Shown here: in pieces, positions 1 through 6,058 of the stretch | Position numbering within the stretch: the first letter of the stretch is position 1 | Layout of the letters: each line of letters opens with the position of its first letter | Source of the DNA: Rhizobium sp. BT04 | GTDB lineage: Bacteria; Pseudomonadota; Alphaproteobacteria; Rhizobiales; Rhizobiaceae | Direction of reading: 5' to 3' | DNA length: 64,000 bases | Assembly (NCBI RefSeq): GCF_030053135.1 | Contig: NZ_CP125652.1 | Coordinates: forward strand, 1,984,001 to 2,048,000 | Notes under the pieces: model-generated | What the model saw: only the letters and a program-made list of their open reading frames with translations | What the model was told of the DNA's origin: nothing | Databases searched by the model: none | Made by a program: the position numbers and the translations under genes

Positions 1-449
1 TTGAACCTGGCATCGAACTCGGGATTTTCCAGCGTCACCTCGAGCACGCCACCGCGCGGAATCGCGGAATAGGCGACGAGGAAGAGGTTGAGCAGCAGCT
101 TGACGCGGTTCTTGGCGACGATGGCGCGTGGCCCGTTCCAGATCACTTCGGTCTTCTTCTCGGCGACGGCGAAATCCTTGGCGGCACGCTCGGCCTCGCC
201 GGTGTCGATCGAAGCGCCGACGGAACCCGAAGCACCGAAGGCGAGGCGTGCGAATTTCAGGCGGACGGAAGCGTTGAGCGCGCTGGTGCGGATCAGATCC
301 ATCGCATCGGCATCGGCACCGCCCTCATCGAGGAGTTCCAGCCCATTGTTGATCGCACCGACCGGTGAGATGACATCGTGGCAAACGCGGCTGCAAAGAA
401 GCGCCGCCAGATCCGGGCCGGACAAGGTGAGATTGGGGTTCTTGGACAT
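1..449 (-). CDS. chpT: Histidine phosphotransferase ChpT (3' end beyond the window)
   Basis: ChpT relays phosphate from the hybrid kinase CckA to CtrA and CpdR in the alphaproteobacterial cell-cycle circuit. The N-terminal part read here starts MSKNPNLTLSGPDLAALL and contains the CHDVISPVGAINNG segment, in which the His followed by Asp is the phosphorylated histidine of the family; the following helices (NGLELLDEGG, then RLKFARLAFG) also fit. The reading frame runs off the left edge, so about 150 residues of a protein normally a little over 200 are visible. Two ATGs lie in tandem (452 and 449). The AGGAG motif sits six bases before the second, so 449 is preferred. It is divergent from eipA. 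Confidence 0.85.
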   Translation of the reverse strand, partial: MSKNPNLTLSGPDLAALLCSRVCHDVISPVGAINNGLELLDEGGADADAMDLIRTSALNASVRLKFARLAFGASGSVGASIDTGEAERAAKDFAVAEKKTEVIWNGPRAIVAKNRVKLLLNLFLVAYSAIPRGGVLEVTLENPEFDARF

Positions 450-555
450 CATCGTCTCCTGAGGGGCGGCAATTTCATCGCGCCCGGGAATATGCTTCAT
501 CAAAATTGCGCGAAGTTTGCGGTCGTATTCGGTGCCATAATGACACCATATTTGG

Positions 556-570
556 TAAACCGATTGTTAA
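556..570. promoter_or_regulatory. Candidate CtrA site between chpT and eipA
   Basis: The sequence reads TAAA, seven bases, TTAA (556-570); on the other strand it is TTAA-N7-TTTA. This differs by one base from the CtrA consensus TTAA-N7-TTAA. It lies in the 194-base divergent region, 74 bases before the eipA start and about 107 before chpT. CtrA control of eipA has been reported in Brucella, and ChpT acts upstream of CtrA, so a site here makes sense. A one-mismatch site can occur by chance, so this is a candidate only. Confidence 0.35.
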
Positions 571-643
571 GATCATCGGCGCAAAATGCACCAATCGCCG
601 CGAGCGGTTGCCCGCTCCAGCCAAACGACGAACGGATGACACC

Positions 644-1231
644 ATGCGCCCTCGATTTCCGCACCGATTGATCGGCTTCTGCAGGTTGCTTTCGGCCCTC
701 GTTTTTTCCTCGCTGATGGTTGCCGGACCCGCCTCCGCCCAGGATAACGGCCAGTACACGATGCAGGAAATCGTCGATGCCGGCCATTCCTTCTTCGGCT
801 CCGCCAGCGGCGGACTTGCCAAAGTCGTCGAGAGTGCCTTCCAGAAATACGGCCTCCCGAATGGCTACATCCTCGGACAGGAAGGCGGCGGCGCCTTCAT
901 CGCCGGTCTTACCTACGGCGAAGGCCAGCTGAACACCAAAAACGCCGGCGAACATAATCTTTACTGGCAAGGCCCCTCGCTCGGCCTCGACTACGGCGGC
1001 CAGGGCTCGCGCGTGATGATGCTGGTCTACGACCTGCCCTCCGTCAACGGCATCTATGCCCGCTTCGGCGGCGTCAGCGGCTCGGCTTATGTGATCGCCG
1101 GCTTCGGCATGACGCTGCTCAAGAACAATGACGTACTGGTCGTGCCCATCCGCACCGGCGTCGGCGCTCGCCTGGGTGTCAATGTCGGTTATCTCAAGAT
1201 TACCCAGGCACCGACCTGGAACCCCTTCTGA
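644..1231 (+). CDS. eipA: Envelope integrity protein EipA-like (DUF1134 family)
   Basis: A 195-residue secreted protein of the DUF1134 / EipA family, which in Brucella is needed for envelope integrity. The first 33 residues are a signal peptide: basic start MRPRFPHR, hydrophobic core, then PASAQ as a likely cleavage site. The rest is the Gly-rich beta-barrel-like domain typical of the family (GNYILGQEGGG-type repeats, GGVSGSAYVIAGFG, GVGARLGVNVGYLK). The ATG at 644 gives a clean signal peptide; an in-frame ATG at 506 would add a basic, non-signal leader. It is divergent from chpT, a neighbourhood that I recall from other Rhizobiales. Periplasmic location is inferred from the signal peptide. 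Confidence 0.82.
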   Translation: MRPRFPHRLIGFCRLLSALVFSSLMVAGPASAQDNGQYTMQEIVDAGHSFFGSASGGLAKVVESAFQKYGLPNGYILGQEGGGAFIAGLTYGEGQLNTKNAGEHNLYWQGPSLGLDYGGQGSRVMMLVYDLPSVNGIYARFGGVSGSAYVIAGFGMTLLKNNDVLVVPIRTGVGARLGVNVGYLKITQAPTWNPF

Positions 1232-1251
1232 GGCCGCAAACCGCTGGAATC

Positions 1252-1276
1252 GGCCACCGCCCGCATCGGTGGCCTT
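1252..1276 (+). terminator. Stem-loop after eipA
   Basis: Perfect 8-base arms GGCCACCG (1252-1259) and CGGTGGCC (1267-1274) enclose a 7-base loop, 20 bases after the eipA stop. Only a two-T tail follows, so it may be a weak terminator or a 3'-end stabilising hairpin. Confidence 0.45.
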
Positions 1277-1345
1277 GCCATGCGTGTCCTGCGTGCTTAA
1301 TCATCGCGGCTAACCCGTATCAACCTTCTTACCGATGGCCGCGCC

Positions 1346-2509
1346 GTGATCGAATATGCTCTCTTGTTCGGATTGGGCTTCCTGACCGCGGCCTTCCTCG
1401 TCTTTCTGGTCTCGCCGGCCGTGCACCGTCGCATTGTCTGGTATACCGAGAACCGCCTGAAGGCGACCATGCCGCTGAGCCCGCAGGAGGTTCGCGCCCA
1501 GAAGGATATGGTGCGCGCGCTCTATGCCGCTGAAAATGCCCGGACCGCCCAGGACCTTCTGCGTGAGCGCGAAAAATCCCTGTCGCTCCAGCTCCGCCAT
1601 GACGCGCTTGCCATCGATGCCGGCAGGCTTGCCGCCGAAATCGGCGAATTGCGGGCCCAGATCGGCGAGATGCATGTCGAAGCCGCCGAGCAGCGCTCGC
1701 ATCTGCGCAAGGACGAGAATTATATCAGCCAGTTGAAGACCAATCTGCATATTGCCGAACAGTCCGCTGCCAACAAGGAGAGCGAACTGGCGACCATGAG
1801 GGCGCGGCTGAGCAAGCTCGGCGAACAGACCGATGGGCTGAGGATCGACCTGGCGGCACGCGAAACCGAGGCGGAGAGCCTGAAATTCCGCGCCAACGCG
1901 CTGCGCGATGAACGAGATACGCTGCGCCAAGACGTCACCCTTTTGCAGAACCGCGCAAGGGATGCCGAACAGAAACTGACACAGCAGCAGCATATGGTGA
2001 TCCGCCTCGAGGACAAGGCAGCGCGCGAGAGCGCTTCCGCCGCCGAAAAGGAGGCCCTGGTCGCCCGCCGCCTTCAGGAGGTCGCCAAGTTGAAGGAACA
2101 GTTGAAGGCCGCCAATGCCGAGATCCGCAGGGTCAACCGGGTGCTGCGCGACGCCGGCCATGCCGGGATGGCCGCGGAGCTGCCGGCAGAATTGACGGCC
2201 GAAGACACGACAACATCCACGCTCGACACCGCCGTTGTCACGGCTGAGATCGGCGAGGATGTCCGCAAGCGCAGCGCCGCCCTTGCCGAGCGCCTGCAAA
2301 AGGCGAAGGCCGTTGCCGGCCGCGATGGCGCGATCCGCGAGGAAATCGCCTCGATCGCCGCCAGCATGGTGGCGCTGACCGCACTCAACGAGGGTCCCTC
2401 CTCGCCGATCCGAACGCTTCTCCCGGAAGGCGCGGAGAAGAACCCCAACGAGCGCGTCAGCCTTGCCGACAGGGCAGCCGCCATCATCGCCAATCCCCCG
2501 CGCATCTGA
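1346..2509 (+). CDS. Membrane-anchored coiled-coil protein, unknown function
   Basis: A 387-residue protein with one N-terminal membrane segment (about residues 5-25, LLFGLGFLTAAFLVFLV) followed by a long charged region rich in Glu, Arg, Ala and Leu in heptad-like spacing (about residues 45-270), which should form a coiled coil. The C-terminal third is Ala/Thr-rich and then helical. The start is a GTG; no better upstream start exists in frame. The domain order resembles the conserved rhizobial membrane proteins with long cytoplasmic helices that I know only as hypothetical. It follows eipA on the same strand after 114 bases and a stem-loop. Function is not recognised; a structural or septum-associated role would be guesswork. 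Confidence 0.75.
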   Translation: MIEYALLFGLGFLTAAFLVFLVSPAVHRRIVWYTENRLKATMPLSPQEVRAQKDMVRALYAAENARTAQDLLREREKSLSLQLRHDALAIDAGRLAAEIGELRAQIGEMHVEAAEQRSHLRKDENYISQLKTNLHIAEQSAANKESELATMRARLSKLGEQTDGLRIDLAARETEAESLKFRANALRDERDTLRQDVTLLQNRARDAEQKLTQQQHMVIRLEDKAARESASAAEKEALVARRLQEVAKLKEQLKAANAEIRRVNRVLRDAGHAGMAAELPAELTAEDTTTSTLDTAVVTAEIGEDVRKRSAALAERLQKAKAVAGRDGAIREEIASIAASMVALTALNEGPSSPIRTLLPEGAEKNPNERVSLADRAAAIIANPPRI

Positions 2510-2520
2510 AAGATGCGCGG
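2498..2520. terminator. Hairpin overlapping the stop codon of the coiled-coil gene
   Basis: Ten-base arms (2498-2507 CCGCGCATCT and 2511-2520 AGATGCGCGG) around a 3-base loop that includes part of the TGA stop at 2507-2509. The next gene is convergent, so this could terminate transcription from the left. No T-run follows, and the assignment as terminator is uncertain. Confidence 0.4.
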
Positions 2521-2563
2521 CGCGCGCTCATAAACCCGGGAAAATCAGTTCCGATTGTCGCGG

Positions 2564-3388
2564 TTAGATCCGCCCCATCGCGGAAGCCATGGAAAACAGC
2601 GCGATCCCCGTTGCCGTCGCGGCATTGAGGCTGTCGAGCTCCTCCGACTGTGGAATGCGCACGCTCCGGAAGCGCGCAAGCAGCGCCTCCGGCAACCCCT
2701 CCCCCTCCGTGCCGACGACCAGCGCCATGCGCGCTGAAGCCGGAATGGCGCGGATATCGGTCTTGCCATGCGGCGAAAGCGTCCAGATGGCAAAACCCCG
2801 TTCGGCAAGCGCCAGCAGCACATCCAACGCCTTGCCGCCGCGCCGGTGCGGAATGCTCAGCACCGAACCGACCGAGACACGCAGCGCCTTGCGGTAGAGC
2901 GGATCACAGCAGGTTTCGTCGAGCAGCACCGCATCCGCCCGGAAGGCCGCCGCATTGCGGAACATCGAACCGGCATTGTCGTGATTGGAAATGCCGCAGC
3001 CGACGAGCACCAGCGCCTGTTCCGGCAGCGCTTCGAGAAGCACCGCCTCGCCGCGATCCTCCCGCCGGCCGAGCGCGAGAACGCCGCGATGCAGATGGAA
3101 TCCGACGACGCCGTTGAGGACATCGGCCTCGGCGACATAGACCGGCACATCGGCCGGCAACCGCTCCAGGATCGGCAGTACGCCGTCGACGCGGTTGCGC
3201 AGCAGCAGGATCTTCTCGGCAAAAAAGCCGCGGCCTCCCGCATGCGCTTCGGCGAGCATGCGCAGCACGACGGTGCCCTCGGCGATGAAACGGTTCTCCC
3301 GGCCCGTCAGGTCACGCTCTCTTATATCACGGAATTCAGCGACGCGCGGATCGTCGGCGCTGTCGATGGTGATCGGAACGGCGGCCAT
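2564..3388 (-). CDS. TrmH/SpoU-family RNA 2'-O-methyltransferase
   Basis: A 274-residue SPOUT-class RNA methyltransferase that would transfer a methyl group from S-adenosylmethionine to a ribose 2'-OH of tRNA or rRNA. The N-terminal substrate-binding region precedes the SpoU domain, whose motifs are visible: NHDNAGSMFRNAAAF (motif 1, about residues 137-151), GTEGEGLP (motif 2) and IPQSEELDSLNAATATGIA (motif 3). The target RNA cannot be read from sequence. It sits six bases downstream of the small anchored protein gene on the same strand, so the two are probably cotranscribed. Confidence 0.85.
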   Translation of the reverse strand: MAAVPITIDSADDPRVAEFRDIRERDLTGRENRFIAEGTVVLRMLAEAHAGGRGFFAEKILLLRNRVDGVLPILERLPADVPVYVAEADVLNGVVGFHLHRGVLALGRREDRGEAVLLEALPEQALVLVGCGISNHDNAGSMFRNAAAFRADAVLLDETCCDPLYRKALRVSVGSVLSIPHRRGGKALDVLLALAERGFAIWTLSPHGKTDIRAIPASARMALVVGTEGEGLPEALLARFRSVRIPQSEELDSLNAATATGIALFSMASAMGRI

Positions 3389-3394
3389 GCCGGC

Positions 3395-3781
3395 CTACTT
3401 GCCCGCGACGGTGACGTCGGCAACGGTGCGACCGGTTCTGAGGTCGAAGACCAGCGCCTTGCTCTTGCCCTCGACCGTTTCGCCGTAGAACAGGATCTGC
3501 CCTGCCGAAAACGAGGTGGACTGCACCTTGAAGCCGAGCGGCAGGGAAACGGTCGCCGCAAGCGGCGCATCCGAGGGCACGCCGGAGGCGGCAACGGTGG
3601 CCGCTGTCTCCTTCGGTTCGCTGTGCATCGCCTTGTAGACAACCGCGCCGAAGACCGCCATAAGGCTCACGAACATGATGGCGCCGGAGACGATCTGCAG
3701 GCGGACCATCTTGCGCCGGACACTTTCCATCGCCGGATCAAGGGGCTTCTCTTCCTGGTCGTCTGGCTCGATTGCTGTCAT
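3395..3781 (-). CDS. Small membrane-anchored protein, DUF6476-like
   Basis: A 128-residue protein beginning MTAIEPDDQEEKPLDPAM. A charged N-terminus leads to one membrane segment (about residues 31-52, IVSGAIMFVSLMAVFGAVVY), and the C-terminal 70 residues look like a small beta domain (LPLGFKVQSTSFSAGQILFY, then VFDLRTGRTVADV). I believe that it matches a conserved rhizobial family named DUF6476, but no role is known to me. The ATG at 3781 was chosen because the membrane segment then falls near the N-terminus; longer versions run into the divergent rluD-like gene. It is cotranscribed with the RNA methyltransferase. Confidence 0.75.
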   Translation of the reverse strand: MTAIEPDDQEEKPLDPAMESVRRKMVRLQIVSGAIMFVSLMAVFGAVVYKAMHSEPKETAATVAASGVPSDAPLAATVSLPLGFKVQSTSFSAGQILFYGETVEGKSKALVFDLRTGRTVADVTVAGK

Positions 3782-3824
3782 CTGTGCGTCCCGTTCTAAA
3801 AAAATATGTCGGAGAAGAAGCGTC

Positions 3825-4850
3825 TTGAGCGACCCCTTTAAACAAGCAGCCGGCAATAGAAAAGTCCTGACCGCCGATGAAACTGCCGAAGGCCGGCTTG
3901 ATGCCTGGCTGACGGCGCAGCTCGGCGAGGAATTTTCGCGCAGCCGCATCAAGGCGCTGATCAAGGACGGCCAGGTTTTTCTGCGCGGCCAACCCGTTAC
4001 CGACCCGCAACGCAAGGTGCGCACCGGCGATAGTTTCGAGATCACGCTGCCCGAACCGGATGACCCGACGCCGCAGGGCGAGGACATCCCGCTCGATATC
4101 CTCCATGAGGACGAAGACGTCATCGTCATCTCCAAGCCCTCAGGTCTCGTCGTCCATCCCGGCCCCGGCAACTGGACGGGGACGCTGGTCAACGCGCTGA
4201 TCTACCATTGCGGCGATACGCTCTCCGGCATCGGCGGCGTGCGCCGCCCCGGCATCGTCCACCGGCTCGACAAAGACACGACAGGGGTCATGGTCGTCGC
4301 CAAGAACGACATTGCCCATCGCCACCTGTCGCTGCAATTTGCCGACCACGGCCGCACCATGCCGCTCGAGCGGGCCTACCAGGCCATCGTCTGGGGCCGG
4401 CCTCGCACTCTGACAGGCACGGTCGACGCGCCGCTCGGCCGCGCCACCGGCGATCGCACGCGCCGCGCCGTCAAGCGCCCCGACAGTCATGACGCCGACG
4501 AGGCAATCACCCATTACGAGGTGATCGAACGCTTTCAGGAGAAACCGGATGCGACGGCGCTGGCCTCGCTGGTCGAGTGCCACCTCGAAACCGGCCGCAC
4601 CCACCAGATCCGTGTTCATATGGCCCATATCGGCCATCCGCTGCTCGGCGATACGGTTTACGGCGCCGGCTTCAAGACCAAGGCCAATCTGCTGCCCGAA
4701 GACATCCGCAAGGTCGTCAACGGTTTTGGCCGCCAGGCGCTGCATGCCTTCATGCTGCAGTTCGAGCATCCCCGCACCGGCGAAGTCATGCATTTCGAAG
4801 TACCGCTGCCGGATGACATGGTGGAACTGGTCGAGGCACTGCGGCGATAA
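3825..4850 (+). CDS. rluD: RluD-type 23S rRNA pseudouridine synthase
   Basis: This enzyme isomerises specific uridines of 23S rRNA to pseudouridine. The 341-residue protein has an N-terminal S4 RNA-binding domain (about residues 20-75, RLDAWLTAQLG ... VFLRGQPV) and an RluA-family catalytic domain with the signature HRLDKDTTGVMVVAKN, where the Asp of RLD is the catalytic nucleophile. GRTHQIRVHMAHIGHPLLGD is the other family hallmark. I chose the TTG at 3825, which gives MSDPFKQ, because GGAG lies ten bases upstream and the S4 domain follows directly. An earlier in-frame ATG would overlap the divergent gene. In rhizobia an rluD-like gene commonly precedes rpoH, as here. Confidence 0.87.
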   Translation: MSDPFKQAAGNRKVLTADETAEGRLDAWLTAQLGEEFSRSRIKALIKDGQVFLRGQPVTDPQRKVRTGDSFEITLPEPDDPTPQGEDIPLDILHEDEDVIVISKPSGLVVHPGPGNWTGTLVNALIYHCGDTLSGIGGVRRPGIVHRLDKDTTGVMVVAKNDIAHRHLSLQFADHGRTMPLERAYQAIVWGRPRTLTGTVDAPLGRATGDRTRRAVKRPDSHDADEAITHYEVIERFQEKPDATALASLVECHLETGRTHQIRVHMAHIGHPLLGDTVYGAGFKTKANLLPEDIRKVVNGFGRQALHAFMLQFEHPRTGEVMHFEVPLPDDMVELVEALRR

Positions 4851-4863
4851 AGACTGCTCTCCA

Positions 4864-4881
4864 GCTCACACCTGCGTGAGC
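4864..4881 (+). terminator. Short stem-loop after the rluD-like gene
   Basis: Arms GCTCAC and GTGAGC flank a 6-base loop 13 bases after the rluD-like stop. There is no T-run, so it is at best a weak terminator or mRNA-end hairpin. It lies just upstream of the proposed rpoH promoter. Confidence 0.3.
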
Positions 4882-4888
4882 GGCACCC

Positions 4889-4917
4889 TTGAACCGCCGT
4901 TTCGCCACACTTATCTG
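4889..4917 (+). promoter_or_regulatory. Candidate promoter for rpoH
   Basis: TTGAAC (4889-4894) and TATCTG (4912-4917) are separated by 17 bases, a fair match to the housekeeping-sigma promoter of alphaproteobacteria. A start near 4924 would give a leader of about 100 bases before rpoH. The CTTGAA context also resembles the -35 of RpoH-dependent promoters, so autoregulation is possible. No transcript data support this here. Confidence 0.4.
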
Positions 4918-4929
4918 TATATGGATTTA

Positions 4930-4989
4930 GTGCGGGCTCGCAGTAGAGCCGCACGTCCCGGTTTGCCTTTTTTAACGCGAGAACGCGTT
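4930..4989 (+). promoter_or_regulatory. Two hairpins in the rpoH leader
   Basis: Hairpin 1 pairs GTGCGG and CTC (4930-4939, one bulged G) with GAG and CCGCAC (4946-4954) around a 6-base loop. Hairpin 2 pairs AACGCG (4974-4979) with CGCGTT (4984-4989) around AGAA, preceded by a run of six T's. Both lie upstream of the strong ribosome-binding site AGGAGG (5015-5020, seven bases before the ATG). They may affect mRNA stability or temperature response; this is inference. Confidence 0.4.
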
Positions 4990-5027
4990 TCCATCGGGAA
5001 CCGGAATTCACTTTAGGAGGGTGCACT

Positions 5028-5936
5028 ATGGCCCGAAATACCTTGCCGTCCATTACCGCCGGCGAAGCCGGTCTCAATCGTTACCTCGACGAAATCCGCA
5101 AGTTTCCGATGCTCGAGCCGCAGCAGGAATATATGCTCGCCAAGCGTTATGCCGAGCATGGAGATCGCGACGCCGCTCACAAGCTGGTCACCAGCCATCT
5201 TCGTCTCGTCGCAAAGATCGCGATGGGTTATCGCGGCTACGGCCTGCCGATCGGCGAAGTCGTCTCCGAAGGCAATGTCGGCCTGATGCAAGCCGTCAAG
5301 AAGTTCGATGCCGAGCGCGGCTTCCGCCTTGCCACCTACGCCATGTGGTGGATCAAGGCCTCGATCCAGGAATATATCTTGCGTTCATGGTCGCTGGTGA
5401 AGATGGGCACGACCGCCAACCAGAAGCGCCTGTTCTTCAACCTGCGCCGGCTGAAAGGCCGCATCCAAGCGATCGACGACGGCGACCTGAAGCCGGAGCA
5501 CGTCTCGGAAATCGCCACCAAGCTGAAAGTCTCGGAGGAGGAGGTCATTTCGATGAACCGCCGCCTCTCCGGCGACGCCTCGCTGAACGCGCCGATCAAA
5601 GCGGCCGAAGGTGACAGCGGCCAGTGGCAGGACTGGCTGGTGGACGACCATGACAGCCAGGAAGACGTGCTGATTGAACAGGACGAACTCGACACCCGCC
5701 GGCGTATGCTGGCGAAAGCGATGAGCGTCCTGAACGAGCGCGAACGCCGCATCTTCGAGGCTCGCCGCCTCGCCGAGGATCCAGTGACCCTGGAAGACCT
5801 TTCGACTGAATTCGACATCAGTCGCGAACGCGTCCGCCAGATCGAGGTCCGCGCCTTCGAAAAGGTGCAGGACGCTGTCCGCAAGGAAGCCCAGGAACGC
5901 GCCAAGGCCGTCCGCGTCGTCGAAGCCACGGCATAA
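5028..5936 (+). CDS. rpoH: RNA polymerase heat-shock sigma factor RpoH
   Basis: Sigma-32 directs RNA polymerase to heat-shock and envelope-stress promoters. The 302-residue protein has region 2 (about residues 48-118, including GLPIGEVVSEGNVGLM and FDAERGFRLATYAMWWIK), the RpoH box QKRLFFNLRRLKGR (about 129-142), which separates RpoH from other group 3 sigma factors, and region 4 with the helix-turn-helix LEDLSTEFDISRERVRQIE near residues 250-268. The ATG at 5028 is fixed by AGGAGG seven bases upstream. Rhizobia often carry two rpoH copies, and the position after rluD suggests the main copy (rpoH1). It stands alone, with its own candidate promoter and a strong terminator. Confidence 0.95.
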   Translation: MARNTLPSITAGEAGLNRYLDEIRKFPMLEPQQEYMLAKRYAEHGDRDAAHKLVTSHLRLVAKIAMGYRGYGLPIGEVVSEGNVGLMQAVKKFDAERGFRLATYAMWWIKASIQEYILRSWSLVKMGTTANQKRLFFNLRRLKGRIQAIDDGDLKPEHVSEIATKLKVSEEEVISMNRRLSGDASLNAPIKAAEGDSGQWQDWLVDDHDSQEDVLIEQDELDTRRRMLAKAMSVLNERERRIFEARRLAEDPVTLEDLSTEFDISRERVRQIEVRAFEKVQDAVRKEAQERAKAVRVVEATA

Positions 5937-5961
5937 ACCTGCCGCGGTGGCAGAATTGAAG

Positions 5962-5990
5962 AAGGCGGGCTTTGCGGCCCGCCTTTTCTG
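5962..5990 (+). terminator. Rho-independent terminator after rpoH
   Basis: Perfect 9-base arms AAGGCGGGC (5962-5970) and GCCCGCCTT (5977-5985) around a 6-base loop, ending in TTTTCT. It starts 26 bases after the rpoH stop. It could also work leftward for the convergent 832-residue-protein gene, because the complementary strand has AAAAGG before the stem. Confidence 0.85.
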
Positions 5991-6058
5991 TATCATCCAC
6001 TTTTCACAGCCTCAACGCCCCGCCTAGGGTCAGGGAAGCTGGGTATTGCGGAAAACCA

